Positions 36,556 through 45,588 of a stretch of DNA of 55,000 nt are shown here, one piece after another. The notes under the pieces are model-generated. The model had not been told where the DNA came from. It ran no database searches and saw nothing but the letters and a program-made list of their open reading frames with translations. Numbering within the stretch: the first letter of the stretch is position 1; each line of letters opens with the position of its first letter. Position numbers and translations under genes: made by a program. The DNA comes from Spirochaetales bacterium (GTDB lineage: Bacteria; Spirochaetota; Leptospiria; Leptospirales; Leptonemataceae), in assembly GCA_024233935.1 (NCBI GenBank), contig JACKOY010000012.1, positions 1 through 55,000 on the forward strand, written 5' to 3'.

Positions 36556-37011
36556 ATGAATATTGAATCCCTTGTAACGCTGCTGTCCGTGGCTGCAGTC
36601 CTAATCACATTCCTCTTTGGCTTCATGGAGCGCCGCTCCTCCGACCGGAGGCAACGCACCCTGGAGTTTCTGCTGAAAGTCATTGAAGGAGAAGGGCCCA
36701 TACACGAAGCGCATGTGAAATTTGCGGGGTGGGCGCGACAGGCTCGAGTTTTCGAGAATGATGAACTCCTGGAGGAAGAAGACAATATCGTTATCAAATT
36801 GCTCGACTACTATGATTTGGTCGCGGACACCGCATTTCGGGGCGTCATTGATAAAAACATGATCGTTCTTCACCTGGGAGGTAGAATGAAAAGCACATTT
36901 GATCTCCTGGAGAATTATGTGCACCATAGAAGGATCAGGCTGCGACGAAAGGGGCTGTACTTGCCTCTCGAGACTTTTGTCAGAAAGCACGTTCAGGGTC
37001 GCAGTGTTTAG
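36556..37011 (+). CDS. Single-pass membrane protein, DUF4760-like
   Basis: 151 residues. One N-terminal membrane helix (about 4-24, LVTLLSVAAVLITFLFGFM) followed by a cytoplasmic helical domain of about 120 residues, with the layout of DUF4760 proteins (TLEFLLKVIEGEGPIHEAH, later LLDYYDLVADTAFRGVID). These are often found in defence islands and other accessory regions; their function is unknown. ATG at 36556 immediately precedes the helix. It lies beside the restriction-modification genes in the AT-richer segment. Its stop codon sits in the TTTAGTATTC motif. Confidence 0.65.
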   Translation: MNIESLVTLLSVAAVLITFLFGFMERRSSDRRQRTLEFLLKVIEGEGPIHEAHVKFAGWARQARVFENDELLEEEDNIVIKLLDYYDLVADTAFRGVIDKNMIVLHLGGRMKSTFDLLENYVHHRRIRLRRKGLYLPLETFVRKHVQGRSV

Positions 37012-37041
37012 TATTCCGGGCTGCGGCCGAAACTGTGTGCG

Positions 37042-37398
37042 ATGTATTCCGTTATACTGACAACTCGCTACGGCGACTCTTTGCGAGATCCAACGGCGGA
37101 GCAGATCGCCGCTGCCTCCCAGGAGCTCTTAGCTATCGCCGATCCGGAGCATGCCAACGCCTGGATGGAACTTTTCAGCGCTTCGGGTCGTATGTATAAC
37201 GTAGACGCTTACGAATCGGGATTGGTTATTTACAGCGAGTACGCTGACCACGATTACGAAGAACTGATGTCGGAACTTCGCTTCCGTGCTTCAGACGCCG
37301 GCCTTGTAACGCGACTCTGGACCATCATGGCCGCGCATGATCTTGACGCTTTGCTGGCCGAAGTAGGCCGATTGCGGGGGATAAGAGATTCGTATTAG
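37042..37398 (+). CDS. Small acidic hypothetical protein
   Basis: 118 residues, acidic and soluble. The opening YSVILTTRYGDSLRDPTAEQI and the later YESGLVIYSEY resemble small orphan or immunity-type proteins from accessory regions of diverse bacteria, but no named family is claimed. No toxin gene is seen next to it. It is 30 nt after the DUF4760-like gene on the same strand. Its TAG stop is embedded in ATTAGTATTC, nearly the same words as at the previous gene's end. Confidence 0.55.
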   Translation: MYSVILTTRYGDSLRDPTAEQIAAASQELLAIADPEHANAWMELFSASGRMYNVDAYESGLVIYSEYADHDYEELMSELRFRASDAGLVTRLWTIMAAHDLDALLAEVGRLRGIRDSY

Positions 37399-37442
37399 TA
37401 TTCTGTGTATTCGCGATCCCAAAAGAAGGAGTTCTTAAATGG

Positions 37443-37625
37443 ATGGAAGACTTGTTAGGCGATCCTGAGAAATCGACAACTGATCGGGAGGCATTCATTT
37501 CAAATATTAACAGCACCTTCGCTGAGGAAAACCTTGACTATGTTGATTTTGAAGGAATAGACCTTGGTCCCGACCAATATTTTGACTCAATCAGATTAGA
37601 TGCAGTTCTTTCGGAAATCCGTTGA
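37443..37625 (+). CDS. Short acidic hypothetical protein
   Basis: 60 residues, strongly acidic (about 14 Asp/Glu and few Lys). No family is recognised. It could be a real small protein or the end of a degraded gene. AAGAAGGAG lies about a dozen bases before the ATG, which supports translation. It follows the 118-residue gene after 44 nt on the same strand. Confidence 0.4.
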   Translation: MEDLLGDPEKSTTDREAFISNINSTFAEENLDYVDFEGIDLGPDQYFDSIRLDAVLSEIR

Positions 37626-37815
37626 TCTCTTTTATGGGGCGGACCTGCGAATCTGGATTGGTTCGCTGACACAAGACCATCCCCGAAAAGCGAAAAAGAA
37701 TTGTCAGCGCGCGTGGCCGGCGTTTTTGCAGGCCGAATAAAGATGCTGCTACGGGTCTGATCGGGGATCGAGACCTGGCAAAACAGCTCAAAGAATCTGC
37801 CCGGCAGGGCGCCCT

Positions 37816-38526
37816 ATGACCAGATCCAGAAAAACATCCCTTATCTTTGGCGCCTTTTTCGCCAGCACCTTTGTGTTTTCCATACCGGCGCTCCTGTTTT
37901 ACGATCCTCTCTTTAAGAACGGCGATTACGTTCTTGGAGGCGTCTTCGATGCGCGTATCTCCACCGGGGCGCTCTTTGAGATCCTGACGGCGATTTGTAA
38001 CATCGCAACCGCGGTCGTGATCTTCCCGCTGGCCCGGCGCACAAGTGAGTCCGTTGCGCTCGGCTTCGTCGCTTCCCGCACCGTGGAGGCTGTAATCATT
38101 TTGACCGGTGTGATGAGTCTCATGTCCATTGTGACTCTGCGGGCGAACGCGGTTCCGGGTGATGACCCGGCGGCTTTGATTCTGGCGTCCAGGTCACTTC
38201 TGGCCTTTCATGACTGGACCTTCTTGTTGGGACCGCAGTTTTGCGCGGGTGGAACCGGACTTTTGCTCGGCTATCTGATGTTTCGCTCGGGCCTGGTGCC
38301 GCGACCCATGGCCCTGCTTGGTCTCGTTGGCGGACCGCTGGCCTTTGTCGGCGGGGTTCTGGTTTTGTTCGACGTAATCCAGCCGCTGAGTGCGGCCTTG
38401 TTCGCGCTCACAGCCTTTGAGATTGCCTGGGAACTTTCGCTCACGATCTTTGTTCTGGTTCGGGGCTTTCGACCCTCGCCCATACTTCAGGAGTACGACC
38501 GGGCGCCCGGGATGGCTTTTCCATAG
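37816..38526 (+). CDS. DUF4386 family membrane protein
   Basis: 236 residues with six or seven membrane helices. The wording matches DUF4386: FSIPALLFYDPLF, ALFEILTAICNIATAVVIFPLARR, LGFVASRTVEAVIILTGV and MLFRSGLVPRPMALLGLVGGP. The family is of unknown function. ATG at 37816 begins just before the first helix. It marks the return to high-GC sequence after the accessory segment. Confidence 0.85.
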   Translation: MTRSRKTSLIFGAFFASTFVFSIPALLFYDPLFKNGDYVLGGVFDARISTGALFEILTAICNIATAVVIFPLARRTSESVALGFVASRTVEAVIILTGVMSLMSIVTLRANAVPGDDPAALILASRSLLAFHDWTFLLGPQFCAGGTGLLLGYLMFRSGLVPRPMALLGLVGGPLAFVGGVLVLFDVIQPLSAALFALTAFEIAWELSLTIFVLVRGFRPSPILQEYDRAPGMAFP

Positions 38527-38625
38527 AGCGCTGCACACGGCCGTCACGTATTGGCGACCAGCAAACCTTCGCCGCTTCCTCTTCTTGCGCCCGTGTAGTC
38601 TCGCGTTGCACGATCTACCCACGAT

Positions 38626-40104
38626 CTACCTTGGAAGGTTGACGCGCGTGCCTGGCGCAAGAACCAGAATTGTTTCGTGCTCACACGTAAATGTACGAAT
38701 GGGAGTTCCGATAGCCGCGACAGTTTCGGCTTCGAGTCCGTCGGTCACCACGAAAGTGGGAAGCTTCGGATCGTGCGGGGGGAGGGCGGCGGTCATCCAC
38801 TGTGGGCGACTCAAATCCAGCACAACCAGGTCCGAGTACATGCGGACCTCTCTCGCGCGCCAGTAGTCGGCGTAACCCACCGGAATGCCGGGCCCCAGTT
38901 CTTTTTGGAGGCAGTCAATATAGGGCGCGGGTGTGTTCAGGGCCAGGGTCTCTTTTCGAAGCGCAAGCTGGAACACCAGCACCAAAAACACGAACGATAG
39001 CGCGATCGTCATTGCCGGCCGGGATGTCAGTTTCGCAAAACAGATCGGGACCAGAATTGAGACGCACGCCCAGGCCATCAGGGCGGCGCCGCTGAGATAA
39101 CGCTGGGTCCAGTACCCCAGCGCAAAAATCGAAACCAGGTTGGCGACGACCACAAGGACCGAGACCGTTGCCAGGGCGCGTTCCCCGCTTACTCGACCGC
39201 GGCGCCAGACCAGAGCATAAAAAACGATTCCGAAAAACACGAGCGTCAGCAGGCGATCGGCCCGGCCAAAAACCGGAAGCGCATAGTAGTAGAATTCCCG
39301 GTAGGCCCCCGGATCGAGCAGGCGTGTGGCCGCAACCACGGGGTCCAGGCCCGGTGCGGCCGCAATCGAAAGCCACTGCCGGGCCAGTTCCGAAAAGCCC
39401 GGGCCGAGCACACACACCAGCGCTACCGATGCCAGCAAGGGCCCGCGGCGCGTCTTATAAAAGAGGGCCCACAGACCGACCGGCAGAATGCCGGTGATCA
39501 GAAAATACAAATCGCCCATGAGGGTGAGCACTCCGAGCAGGCTTCCGAAAACCAGGTACCGACGGGCGCCGGTCTTTTGCCATAAAAGTGCGCAGGCCTG
39601 AAACAAAAGCCCGCTGGCCGCAGCCCCACCGTGGTGTCCGGGCAGCAACGTTCGCACAAACACCGACATGCTGTTGTCGGTGCTGGTCGCGATCACAAAC
39701 CAGAATGCGCCCGCCAGCGCAAACCATCCCGGCGGGGCATTTTCAAAGAGTTGCAACGCCAGCAAGCGGGCCGCGAAGGCGGCGCACGAAACCACGAAGA
39801 TCCAGTACAGCATCAGGCAGGCGTCCGGGCTCAGACCGGCGGCGCGGGCCGCAAAAACAATCGTGAGGTCCGGAAACCAGCAGGGCGCCGGTGGAAACGA
39901 CCAGGCCGTGAGCGGCACGCCGGCTTCGACTACGCTATCGTACAGTTCTATGTAAAAAAGTGTGTCGGCGTTGTTGACCCGCGCCAGCACATGCACTGGC
40001 GGCGCCGGATTGCTTCGTTGCACCAGAAACGCCGCCGCACCGCTACCGAGAAGCAGCGCGCCGCCCAGAACGGCCACGGCCTTTTTCCGGAAGCCCTCAG
40101 TCAC
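38626..40104 (-). CDS. Polytopic membrane protein, glycosyltransferase-like
   Basis: 492 residues with about ten membrane helices, then a soluble C-terminal domain of about 110 residues. The N-terminal loop holds NNADTLFYIELYDSVVEAG, with an acidic pair (ND) in the place where GT-C type transferases carry catalytic residues, but no firm family match is made. GTG at 40104 follows AAAGGGT. Convergent with the DUF4386 gene (99-nt gap). Confidence 0.6.
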   Translation of the reverse strand: MTEGFRKKAVAVLGGALLLGSGAAAFLVQRSNPAPPVHVLARVNNADTLFYIELYDSVVEAGVPLTAWSFPPAPCWFPDLTIVFAARAAGLSPDACLMLYWIFVVSCAAFAARLLALQLFENAPPGWFALAGAFWFVIATSTDNSMSVFVRTLLPGHHGGAAASGLLFQACALLWQKTGARRYLVFGSLLGVLTLMGDLYFLITGILPVGLWALFYKTRRGPLLASVALVCVLGPGFSELARQWLSIAAAPGLDPVVAATRLLDPGAYREFYYYALPVFGRADRLLTLVFFGIVFYALVWRRGRVSGERALATVSVLVVVANLVSIFALGYWTQRYLSGAALMAWACVSILVPICFAKLTSRPAMTIALSFVFLVLVFQLALRKETLALNTPAPYIDCLQKELGPGIPVGYADYWRAREVRMYSDLVVLDLSRPQWMTAALPPHDPKLPTFVVTDGLEAETVAAIGTPIRTFTCEHETILVLAPGTRVNLPR

Positions 40105-40189
40105 ACCCTTTCGCCACCTGGTCAGCCAGCCCTGCCGGTGAAAGTACGCCCACTCGTTTTAAGAACAAAGCACGGCGCACGCCGTACGG

Positions 40190-40453
40190 TCACGCCCCCG
40201 GGTTCGTGTTGGCGGCGATCACAAACAATCCCATCGCCAGAATCAACCCGCCGAAGTACAGCGCCAGAATGAGGTTACGCTTTTCTCCGCGCAGCCGTGC
40301 AATCGCGTAGTACCAAATATATGCCGGAATTAAGAGACACAGGATGCCCTGGGTCGTGTCTTCCTGAAAAGCCGCGATGAGAATCATAACGCCGCCGATC
40401 AGTGCTGCAACCAGACAGAGCAGGCCCAGAATATAAAGTATAAGAACAACCAT
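40190..40453 (-). CDS. Small three-helix membrane protein
   Basis: 87 residues, three hydrophobic helices (about 4-28, 35-48 and 61-80). No family is recognised. ATG at 40453 is supported by GGAGG upstream. It lies between the HIT gene and the 492-residue membrane protein on the same strand, and the 85-nt gap to the latter leaves co-transcription possible. Confidence 0.65.
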   Translation of the reverse strand: MVVLILYILGLLCLVAALIGGVMILIAAFQEDTTQGILCLLIPAYIWYYAIARLRGEKRNLILALYFGGLILAMGLFVIAANTNPGA

Positions 40454-40556
40454 TGTGTATTGCCTCCGCGTGTTTAGAGCCCCCAACGATGGATGCTCTT
40501 GCGAAGCGTTGCAAGCCCATTTTCCCGAAAGCGGGCAAGAAGAGCCAAAAGACCTG

Positions 40557-40952
40557 CTACTGCAAATGCTTTTGAATGCTGGCGGCGATTTCGGCGTATT
40601 CGCTGTCGGTAAAACGCAAACGCGGTTTCTTAAAATTCAAATCTGCGATGTCGTCCATGGGCACCAGATGGATGTGGGTGTGGGCAACTTCCAGACCCAC
40701 GACCGCCACTCCCACTTTCCGGCAGGGCACGGCCTTCTTCAGACCAATCGCAACTTTGCGGGCGAAGGCGAAGAGCCGGCCATAGGCTTCTTCCGACATA
40801 TCGAATAGATAATCGATCTCTGCGCGTGGTATGACCAGGGTATGTCCGCGTTTGAGGGGCTTCACGTCGAGAAACGCAAAGTGATCGGCGTCCTCCGCCA
40901 CAGAATAAGCCGGCAACTCACCGGCCAGAATGCGCGCAAAAATCGATGCCAT
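40557..40952 (-). CDS. HIT family hydrolase
   Basis: 131 residues, full length for a HIT protein. The catalytic triad motif HTHIHLVPM is near residue 90, preceded by the HTLVIPR strand motif. HIT proteins hydrolyse nucleoside phosphoramidates and dinucleotides such as Ap4A or AMP-lysine; the exact substrate is not fixed. ATG at 40952 (MASIFARILAGE) is typical of the family. Divergent from the YHS protein gene, with less than 100 nt between the starts. Confidence 0.93.
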   Translation of the reverse strand: MASIFARILAGELPAYSVAEDADHFAFLDVKPLKRGHTLVIPRAEIDYLFDMSEEAYGRLFAFARKVAIGLKKAVPCRKVGVAVVGLEVAHTHIHLVPMDDIADLNFKKPRLRFTDSEYAEIAASIQKHLQ

Positions 40953-41044
40953 GGTTCACCTTCGCCCGGGTCCCGGGGCGGGTCAATTGCTTCCCCGGGC
41001 CTGAAAAGACTTGCCGCAAGCTATCCGGGGGGCGACCCAGGAGT

Positions 41045-41704
41045 ATGGCAGAACCGGAGGCATTCGAGCGGCGCATTGAGCAACTGCTCGACAATCACCA
41101 GGCCCGCATCGAGCGCGGTTTTCAGGAGACCGAAAAGCGCATGGCCGTCTGGAAGGAACGCGTCGAGCGTTTCGAGTCCCTGGCAGGCAGAGTGCAAACC
41201 GAAGTACTGGACCCGCGTTTGCGTGAGATCGCGGAACGCTTTCAGCAGGCGCATCTGACGGACGCCGACGGCATTGCCGACTACCACAGCATTTTACAGC
41301 TGGAGCACACGAAGCGTTTTCCGGCCACCGCGCGCCTGGAGTTTTATGCCATCCCGATCGAGGACTACCAGGCCGTGGAGTTGCACTGTCGCATCCGCAT
41401 CATTCCGGTTCTCATGGAGTTTCCCCAGCACGCGTTCCAGCGTTTCCCACTCGAGCCGGAGTCTTTTCGACCGATGGTGCACTGGGTGGAGGATCGCATT
41501 CTCGAGTTTCTGCATTACTATCTGGCGATCGAAACCCATCCCATGTACCAACGCGAAAATCTGGTGCTCGATCCGGTTTGTGGCATGACCGTGAACCGCC
41601 TGCTGACGCGTAACGTGTTCAGTTTCGGCGGGCAGCAGTACTACTTCTGCTCCCCGGAATGCCTGCAGATTTTCAAAGACCGGGAGGTTCGCCAGAAGAC
41701 CTGA
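41045..41704 (+). CDS. Coiled-coil protein with C-terminal YHS metal-binding domain
   Basis: 219 residues. A helical, charged N-terminus (about 5-65) and a middle domain are followed by a YHS domain at about 175-215: DPVCGM, then GQQYYFCSPECLQIF. YHS domains bind copper or other soft metals and usually sit in metal ATPases or monooxygenases; the combination with this middle domain is not one I recognise. ATG at 41045 has AGGAG only one base before it, which is very close, so an upstream start cannot be excluded. Confidence 0.8.
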   Translation: MAEPEAFERRIEQLLDNHQARIERGFQETEKRMAVWKERVERFESLAGRVQTEVLDPRLREIAERFQQAHLTDADGIADYHSILQLEHTKRFPATARLEFYAIPIEDYQAVELHCRIRIIPVLMEFPQHAFQRFPLEPESFRPMVHWVEDRILEFLHYYLAIETHPMYQRENLVLDPVCGMTVNRLLTRNVFSFGGQQYYFCSPECLQIFKDREVRQKT

Positions 41705-41772
41705 TTTCATTTTTCTCGACAGACAGCGCGCGTGAGCCAAACTGTCATCATCAAGCTTCGCAAATACCGCCC

Positions 41773-43131
41773 ATGCAAAATCCAACTGAAGAACTTTACG
41801 AATGGCATCGAAACCACGCCTGGATGCCGTTCACCCAGATGCAGCTACTCGGCAACCCGCCGATCATTGAGAGCGGCCAGGGCGTCTATCTGCGCACCCG
41901 CGACGGCCGTGAAATTATCGATGCGATCGGTTCCTGGTGGGTGACCATTCACGGGCACTCCCATCCGCGTATTAACGCCGCCATCAAAGACCAGCTTGAT
42001 CGTCTGGAGCACGTGATCTATGCCGGCATGACCCACGAACCGGCCCTGCGCCTCGGCCACCGACTGAGTGCGCTTACGAATCACCATTTGCCGCGTTGTT
42101 TCTTTTCCGACAACGGGAGCACCGCCGTCGAAATCGGTCTGAAGATGGCCTTTCAGTACTTCCTGAATACCGGTCGGCCCGAGAAATCGGAATTTGTATG
42201 CCTGAGCGGCGGCTATCATGGAGACACCATCGGCGCCATGTCCGTCGGCGCCCGCAGCGTGTTTCACGAGGCTTTTGCTCCGCTGTTGTTCGACGCCCAT
42301 CAGGTTCCCGCCCCCAGAGTCGAGTTTCGAAATCAGACCGATCCCGACCTGGTATCGAGTGCGATTGCCGCACCGATTGCGAAACTGGCAGAGCTCTTCG
42401 AGACGCGCGGCGAACGCATTTGTGCCCTGATTCTGGAACCGCTCATTCAGGGCGCCTCGGCCGGCTTTAATATCTATCCGGCAGAATACCTGCGACAGGT
42501 TCGCGCGCTTTGTGATCGGCATAATGTGCTTTTGATCGCCGATGAGGTTTTCACCGGCGCCGGACGCACGGGCCACTTCTTTGCCACCGGGCGCGCCGGC
42601 GTTCAGCCCGACATCCTGGCCCTGAGCAAGGGCCTTTCCGGTGGTTACCTGCCCTTCGCGGTCACGCTGGCGACGGAGGAAATCTATGAGTCCTTTCTGG
42701 GAACGGACCGTCGCCGGACTCTGTTTCATGGGCACAGCATGACCGGCAGTCCCCTGGGTTGCGCCGCCGCCCATGCCAGTCTCGATGTTTTCGAAGAAGA
42801 GGCCGTGCTCGATCGCGTGCGCGAACTCGAACGTTCTCACGCGGAGCATCTGGCGCGGCTTCAGGCGGGCCCGCTCGGTTCCCACATCAAAGAGGTGCGT
42901 TATATGGGTTCGGTCGGTGTTGTGGAACTGGCCCTCGAAGGCGACTATACCAGCGAGTTCGGCTGGCGGGTGCACGAAGCGGCCCTGAGCCAGGGTGTGT
43001 TGCTGCGTCCGCTGGGGCCGTCGGTCTATCTTACGCCGCCTTTTGTGATAGAACCCGGGGAGCTGGCGCGCGCCTACGAAGTGATGGAGTCCAGCGTCCT
43101 GGCGGTGCTTGGGGCGCGCGTCCCGGCCTGA
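41773..43131 (+). CDS. bioA: Adenosylmethionine-8-amino-7-oxononanoate aminotransferase
   Basis: 452 residues. BioA transfers the amino group of S-adenosylmethionine to 8-amino-7-oxononanoate, giving diaminononanoate, the BioD substrate. It is a class III PLP aminotransferase: HAWMPFTQM near the N-terminus, SWWVTIHGHSHP, the PLP-phosphate segment DNGSTAVE, GGYHGDT, the PLP Asp in LIADEVFTG, and the Schiff-base Lys in LALSKGLSGGYLP. The BioA-specific Trp-Trp and the MTGSPLGCA loop are present. ATG at 41773 fits the family start. It is not adjacent to bioB (46820) or bioD (203). Confidence 0.95.
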   Translation: MQNPTEELYEWHRNHAWMPFTQMQLLGNPPIIESGQGVYLRTRDGREIIDAIGSWWVTIHGHSHPRINAAIKDQLDRLEHVIYAGMTHEPALRLGHRLSALTNHHLPRCFFSDNGSTAVEIGLKMAFQYFLNTGRPEKSEFVCLSGGYHGDTIGAMSVGARSVFHEAFAPLLFDAHQVPAPRVEFRNQTDPDLVSSAIAAPIAKLAELFETRGERICALILEPLIQGASAGFNIYPAEYLRQVRALCDRHNVLLIADEVFTGAGRTGHFFATGRAGVQPDILALSKGLSGGYLPFAVTLATEEIYESFLGTDRRRTLFHGHSMTGSPLGCAAAHASLDVFEEEAVLDRVRELERSHAEHLARLQAGPLGSHIKEVRYMGSVGVVELALEGDYTSEFGWRVHEAALSQGVLLRPLGPSVYLTPPFVIEPGELARAYEVMESSVLAVLGARVPA

Positions 43132-43171
43132 AAGCCCGTCTCCCGGGCGGCCTCGCCGAATCAAAACCGGT

Positions 43172-43190
43172 CTATCGCTCCGAACGATAG
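43172..43190. terminator. Hairpin between convergent bioA and DUF5362-like genes
   Basis: CTATCG (43172-43177) pairs with CGATAG (43185-43190) around a 7-nt loop, extended by weak pairs. No T-run. It lies in the 115-nt gap between two convergent genes, where a bidirectional hairpin would be expected. Confidence 0.35.
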
Positions 43191-43246
43191 CGCGGCCGTT
43201 GCTGCCGCCAGCGACCCAAACGCCCTGGCGTCGCTGTCCCGTGCGC

Positions 43247-43627
43247 CTAATTGTCGAGGTTGCCGGTCGCGGCAAGAGCGATCACGACGGCGAGAATCAC
43301 AAAGCCGACTGCAAAACCAATGACGGCCATAATTCCCAGAATGCGCATGCCGGCCACGTACTCGTGCATTGCCTGGACCGCCTGATTGGGGTCCCCGCTA
43401 CGCGCGTACATCTCGGCCTGTTCGCCACCTTTCATGATGCGAAGGCCTGCGAACACCATCGGGACGCCGATCGGGGCATAGAAGATCGTGATTGAATACA
43501 AGGCGCCACCAATGATATACAGGATGCCGATGAACTTTGACCAACCCGCGCCCCGGACAATCGCGCCCTGGGAGCCCTGTTGAATCTGGCCGGTGGGGGT
43601 CTGGTAAACATTCTGCATCTGGTCCAT
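43247..43627 (-). CDS. DUF5362-like membrane protein
   Basis: 126 residues. A Gln-rich N-terminus (1-27) precedes two groups of hydrophobic helices (about 33-65 and 95-120), with WSKFIGILYIIGGALYSI and a short charged loop between, as in DUF5362 proteins. Function unknown. ATG at 43627 follows GGAGAAG. Divergent from the 43667 gene with only 39 bp between starts. Confidence 0.65.
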   Translation of the reverse strand: MDQMQNVYQTPTGQIQQGSQGAIVRGAGWSKFIGILYIIGGALYSITIFYAPIGVPMVFAGLRIMKGGEQAEMYARSGDPNQAVQAMHEYVAGMRILGIMAVIGFAVGFVILAVVIALAATGNLDN

Positions 43628-43666
43628 AGCGTGTCTTCTCCGGGAGGGGCAGGCTGAGGGCAATTG

Positions 43667-44584
43667 ATGCCCGGTCAAGCAGTTGCTGGCCGCAAACCCG
43701 CGAAAGTTCTTGCGCCGACTTCACCGGGCGCTCTAAATTTGCCTGTGGCGGATTACCAGAATACGGAACTCTATCATCTGCTCGATGAAGCCATCCCGCC
43801 GTTGCAGCGTCTGGAACGCGCCTTTGAGGCATGCGATCCGGCCATCGTCGCCGACATGATCCTGCATCAGCCGGCCCTGGTCTTTATCATCGACTACTAT
43901 TTCCGTCTGTTGCCGCCGCGCATCGGTGGCACGGTCGTCTCGGCGCCCAACTTTGATCTGTATGCGGCCGTGGAGTTATTCAATTGCCAGATGATCCGGT
44001 ATTACCGGGCGACCATGTTTCGGTCCGAGCATCCGGAGGACTATGCCTCTTTGCTGGAGTCGTACTGGAAGGCCGTGCGCCGGGCCCGGCTGACCGAACT
44101 CTTTCGGCACCTGCTGCAAAGCGGGAAAAGCAATGAAACCGGAGCACTTCTGCTTCTGCGAAATATGGATACGGATTCGCTGGTCTTTCTTCAGCAACGC
44201 AGCGAGTTTCAAACCCCGGCCATGCTGCGTTTCTTCAAGGACCTGGGGACCGGCATTCAGGAGCTCATCAAAGAAAACGCCGATCTCTATGACTTCATCT
44301 ATCGGCTGGCCTCGGACCTGAAAGACGACGAGTATGTCAGTTTTCTCGACGATTTCACCTTGTTTATGATTCAGATTCGCATCGCGCGCACCATGGCCGA
44401 CGACGCCGCCGGCCTGCTCGAACCCGACGGATCGCTTTCGCTCAAGCAATGTGTGGGGCTGCTGCGCCACATCCCCGAGAGCTGTCAGCCGATGGCCCTC
44501 GAACTTCTGCGACAGCGCGGTTACATTCAGGCCAGTTTGATTCCCGGTCTGCTGGAGGCGCTCGCGGCGCCTCCAGCCCAATGA
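43667..44584 (+). CDS. Helical hypothetical protein
   Basis: 305 residues, nearly all helical, soluble, Leu-rich and without recognised motifs. It may be a helical-repeat scaffold. ATG at 43667 is supported by GAGGG six bases upstream; a later GTG at 43745 is a possible alternative that would leave more room for the divergent promoter. Its stop overlaps the ATG of the EamA transporter gene (ATGA), so the two are translationally coupled. Confidence 0.6.
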   Translation: MPGQAVAGRKPAKVLAPTSPGALNLPVADYQNTELYHLLDEAIPPLQRLERAFEACDPAIVADMILHQPALVFIIDYYFRLLPPRIGGTVVSAPNFDLYAAVELFNCQMIRYYRATMFRSEHPEDYASLLESYWKAVRRARLTELFRHLLQSGKSNETGALLLLRNMDTDSLVFLQQRSEFQTPAMLRFFKDLGTGIQELIKENADLYDFIYRLASDLKDDEYVSFLDDFTLFMIQIRIARTMADDAAGLLEPDGSLSLKQCVGLLRHIPESCQPMALELLRQRGYIQASLIPGLLEALAAPPAQ

Positions 44585-45477
44585 AAGGCCAATCGGGCCA
44601 CGGCTTCGGGAGCGTGCATGCAGCTCTGATTCTTCTGGCCCACGCTCCGCTTTTTGCAAAGCTCCTGCCCATCTCACCCACCCTGATCATATTGGGTCGC
44701 TGTTTCTTTGGGGCGATTGCGTTGTTCGTCTATCTGCGTTTGCGGGGTGGTTCGGAGGAACCGGAAACATGGAGCGGCTTTTTGCGCCAGGCGCCGATCG
44801 GTGTGGTCCTGGCCGTTCACTGGGTGAGCTACTTTTACAGCATTCGCATCTCTTCGGTCGCCATCGGTATGGTGTCGCTGTATACGTTTCCGATCATGAC
44901 TTCCATCTTGGAACCGATCATTTTGCGGACCCGCTTTGACTGGCTGGACCTGCCGCTTCTGGCCTGGATTCTGGCAGGCATCGCGCTCATGGCGCCGGCC
45001 TGGGATCTGAACGACGCCACGTTTCAGGGCCTCTTGATCGGCCTTTTTTCGGCGGGCCTGTTTGCGTTGCGCAACGTGCTTTCCAAACGTTTGCTGGCCC
45101 GGGCTTCCGGGGCGCGCCTGCTTCTGAATCAACTTGCGATCGCCTTCGTGGTGCTTGTGCCCTTCGTTCCGGACTACACAGCGGTCCTCGACTGGCGCCA
45201 CCTTCTGGGTCTGGCCGTGCTGGGCGTGATCGTCACCGCCATCGCCCATACCCTGTGGATCAACGGCATGCGCCATTTGCGGGCCACGACGGTGGCGTTG
45301 CTTTCGTGCACCGGGCCCGTCTTCGGTGTTCTACTTGCGGCGCTCTATCTCGACGAAATTCCGGAACCGCGCACGATTGTCGGTGGGGCAGTCGTGCTGG
45401 CGGGTGTACTGTTCGAAATGGTGCGACGGGCGCGGGCTTCTTCAGCGGCTTCCGGAGCGGATTCGACTCAGGATTGA
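44581..45477 (+). CDS. EamA/DMT family transporter
   Basis: 298 residues with ten membrane helices in two EamA repeats (about 5-130 and 145-285). The drug/metabolite transporter superfamily exports small metabolites or amino acids; no substrate can be named. Family-like segments include RCFFGAIALFVYLRLR, VHWVSYFYSIRISSVAIG and ALLSCTGPVFGVLLAALYLDE. The start is coupled to the preceding gene by a 4-nt overlap. Confidence 0.9.
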   Translation: MKGQSGHGFGSVHAALILLAHAPLFAKLLPISPTLIILGRCFFGAIALFVYLRLRGGSEEPETWSGFLRQAPIGVVLAVHWVSYFYSIRISSVAIGMVSLYTFPIMTSILEPIILRTRFDWLDLPLLAWILAGIALMAPAWDLNDATFQGLLIGLFSAGLFALRNVLSKRLLARASGARLLLNQLAIAFVVLVPFVPDYTAVLDWRHLLGLAVLGVIVTAIAHTLWINGMRHLRATTVALLSCTGPVFGVLLAALYLDEIPEPRTIVGGAVVLAGVLFEMVRRARASSAASGADSTQD

Positions 45478-45588
45478 TCCGAAGTAGGTCCGAATCGGAA
45501 GCGCTCAATCAACCATCCGCATCGCTTCATAAGCTATGCGCCTCTGTGCAGGTTTGCGTGTGCTTCATCGGGTCGGTTGCAGACTGCT

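Noticed and set aside
41845..43275. 476-codon antisense frame opposite bioA
   Set aside because: The complete BioA motifs are on the plus strand; the antisense protein has no recognisable domain.
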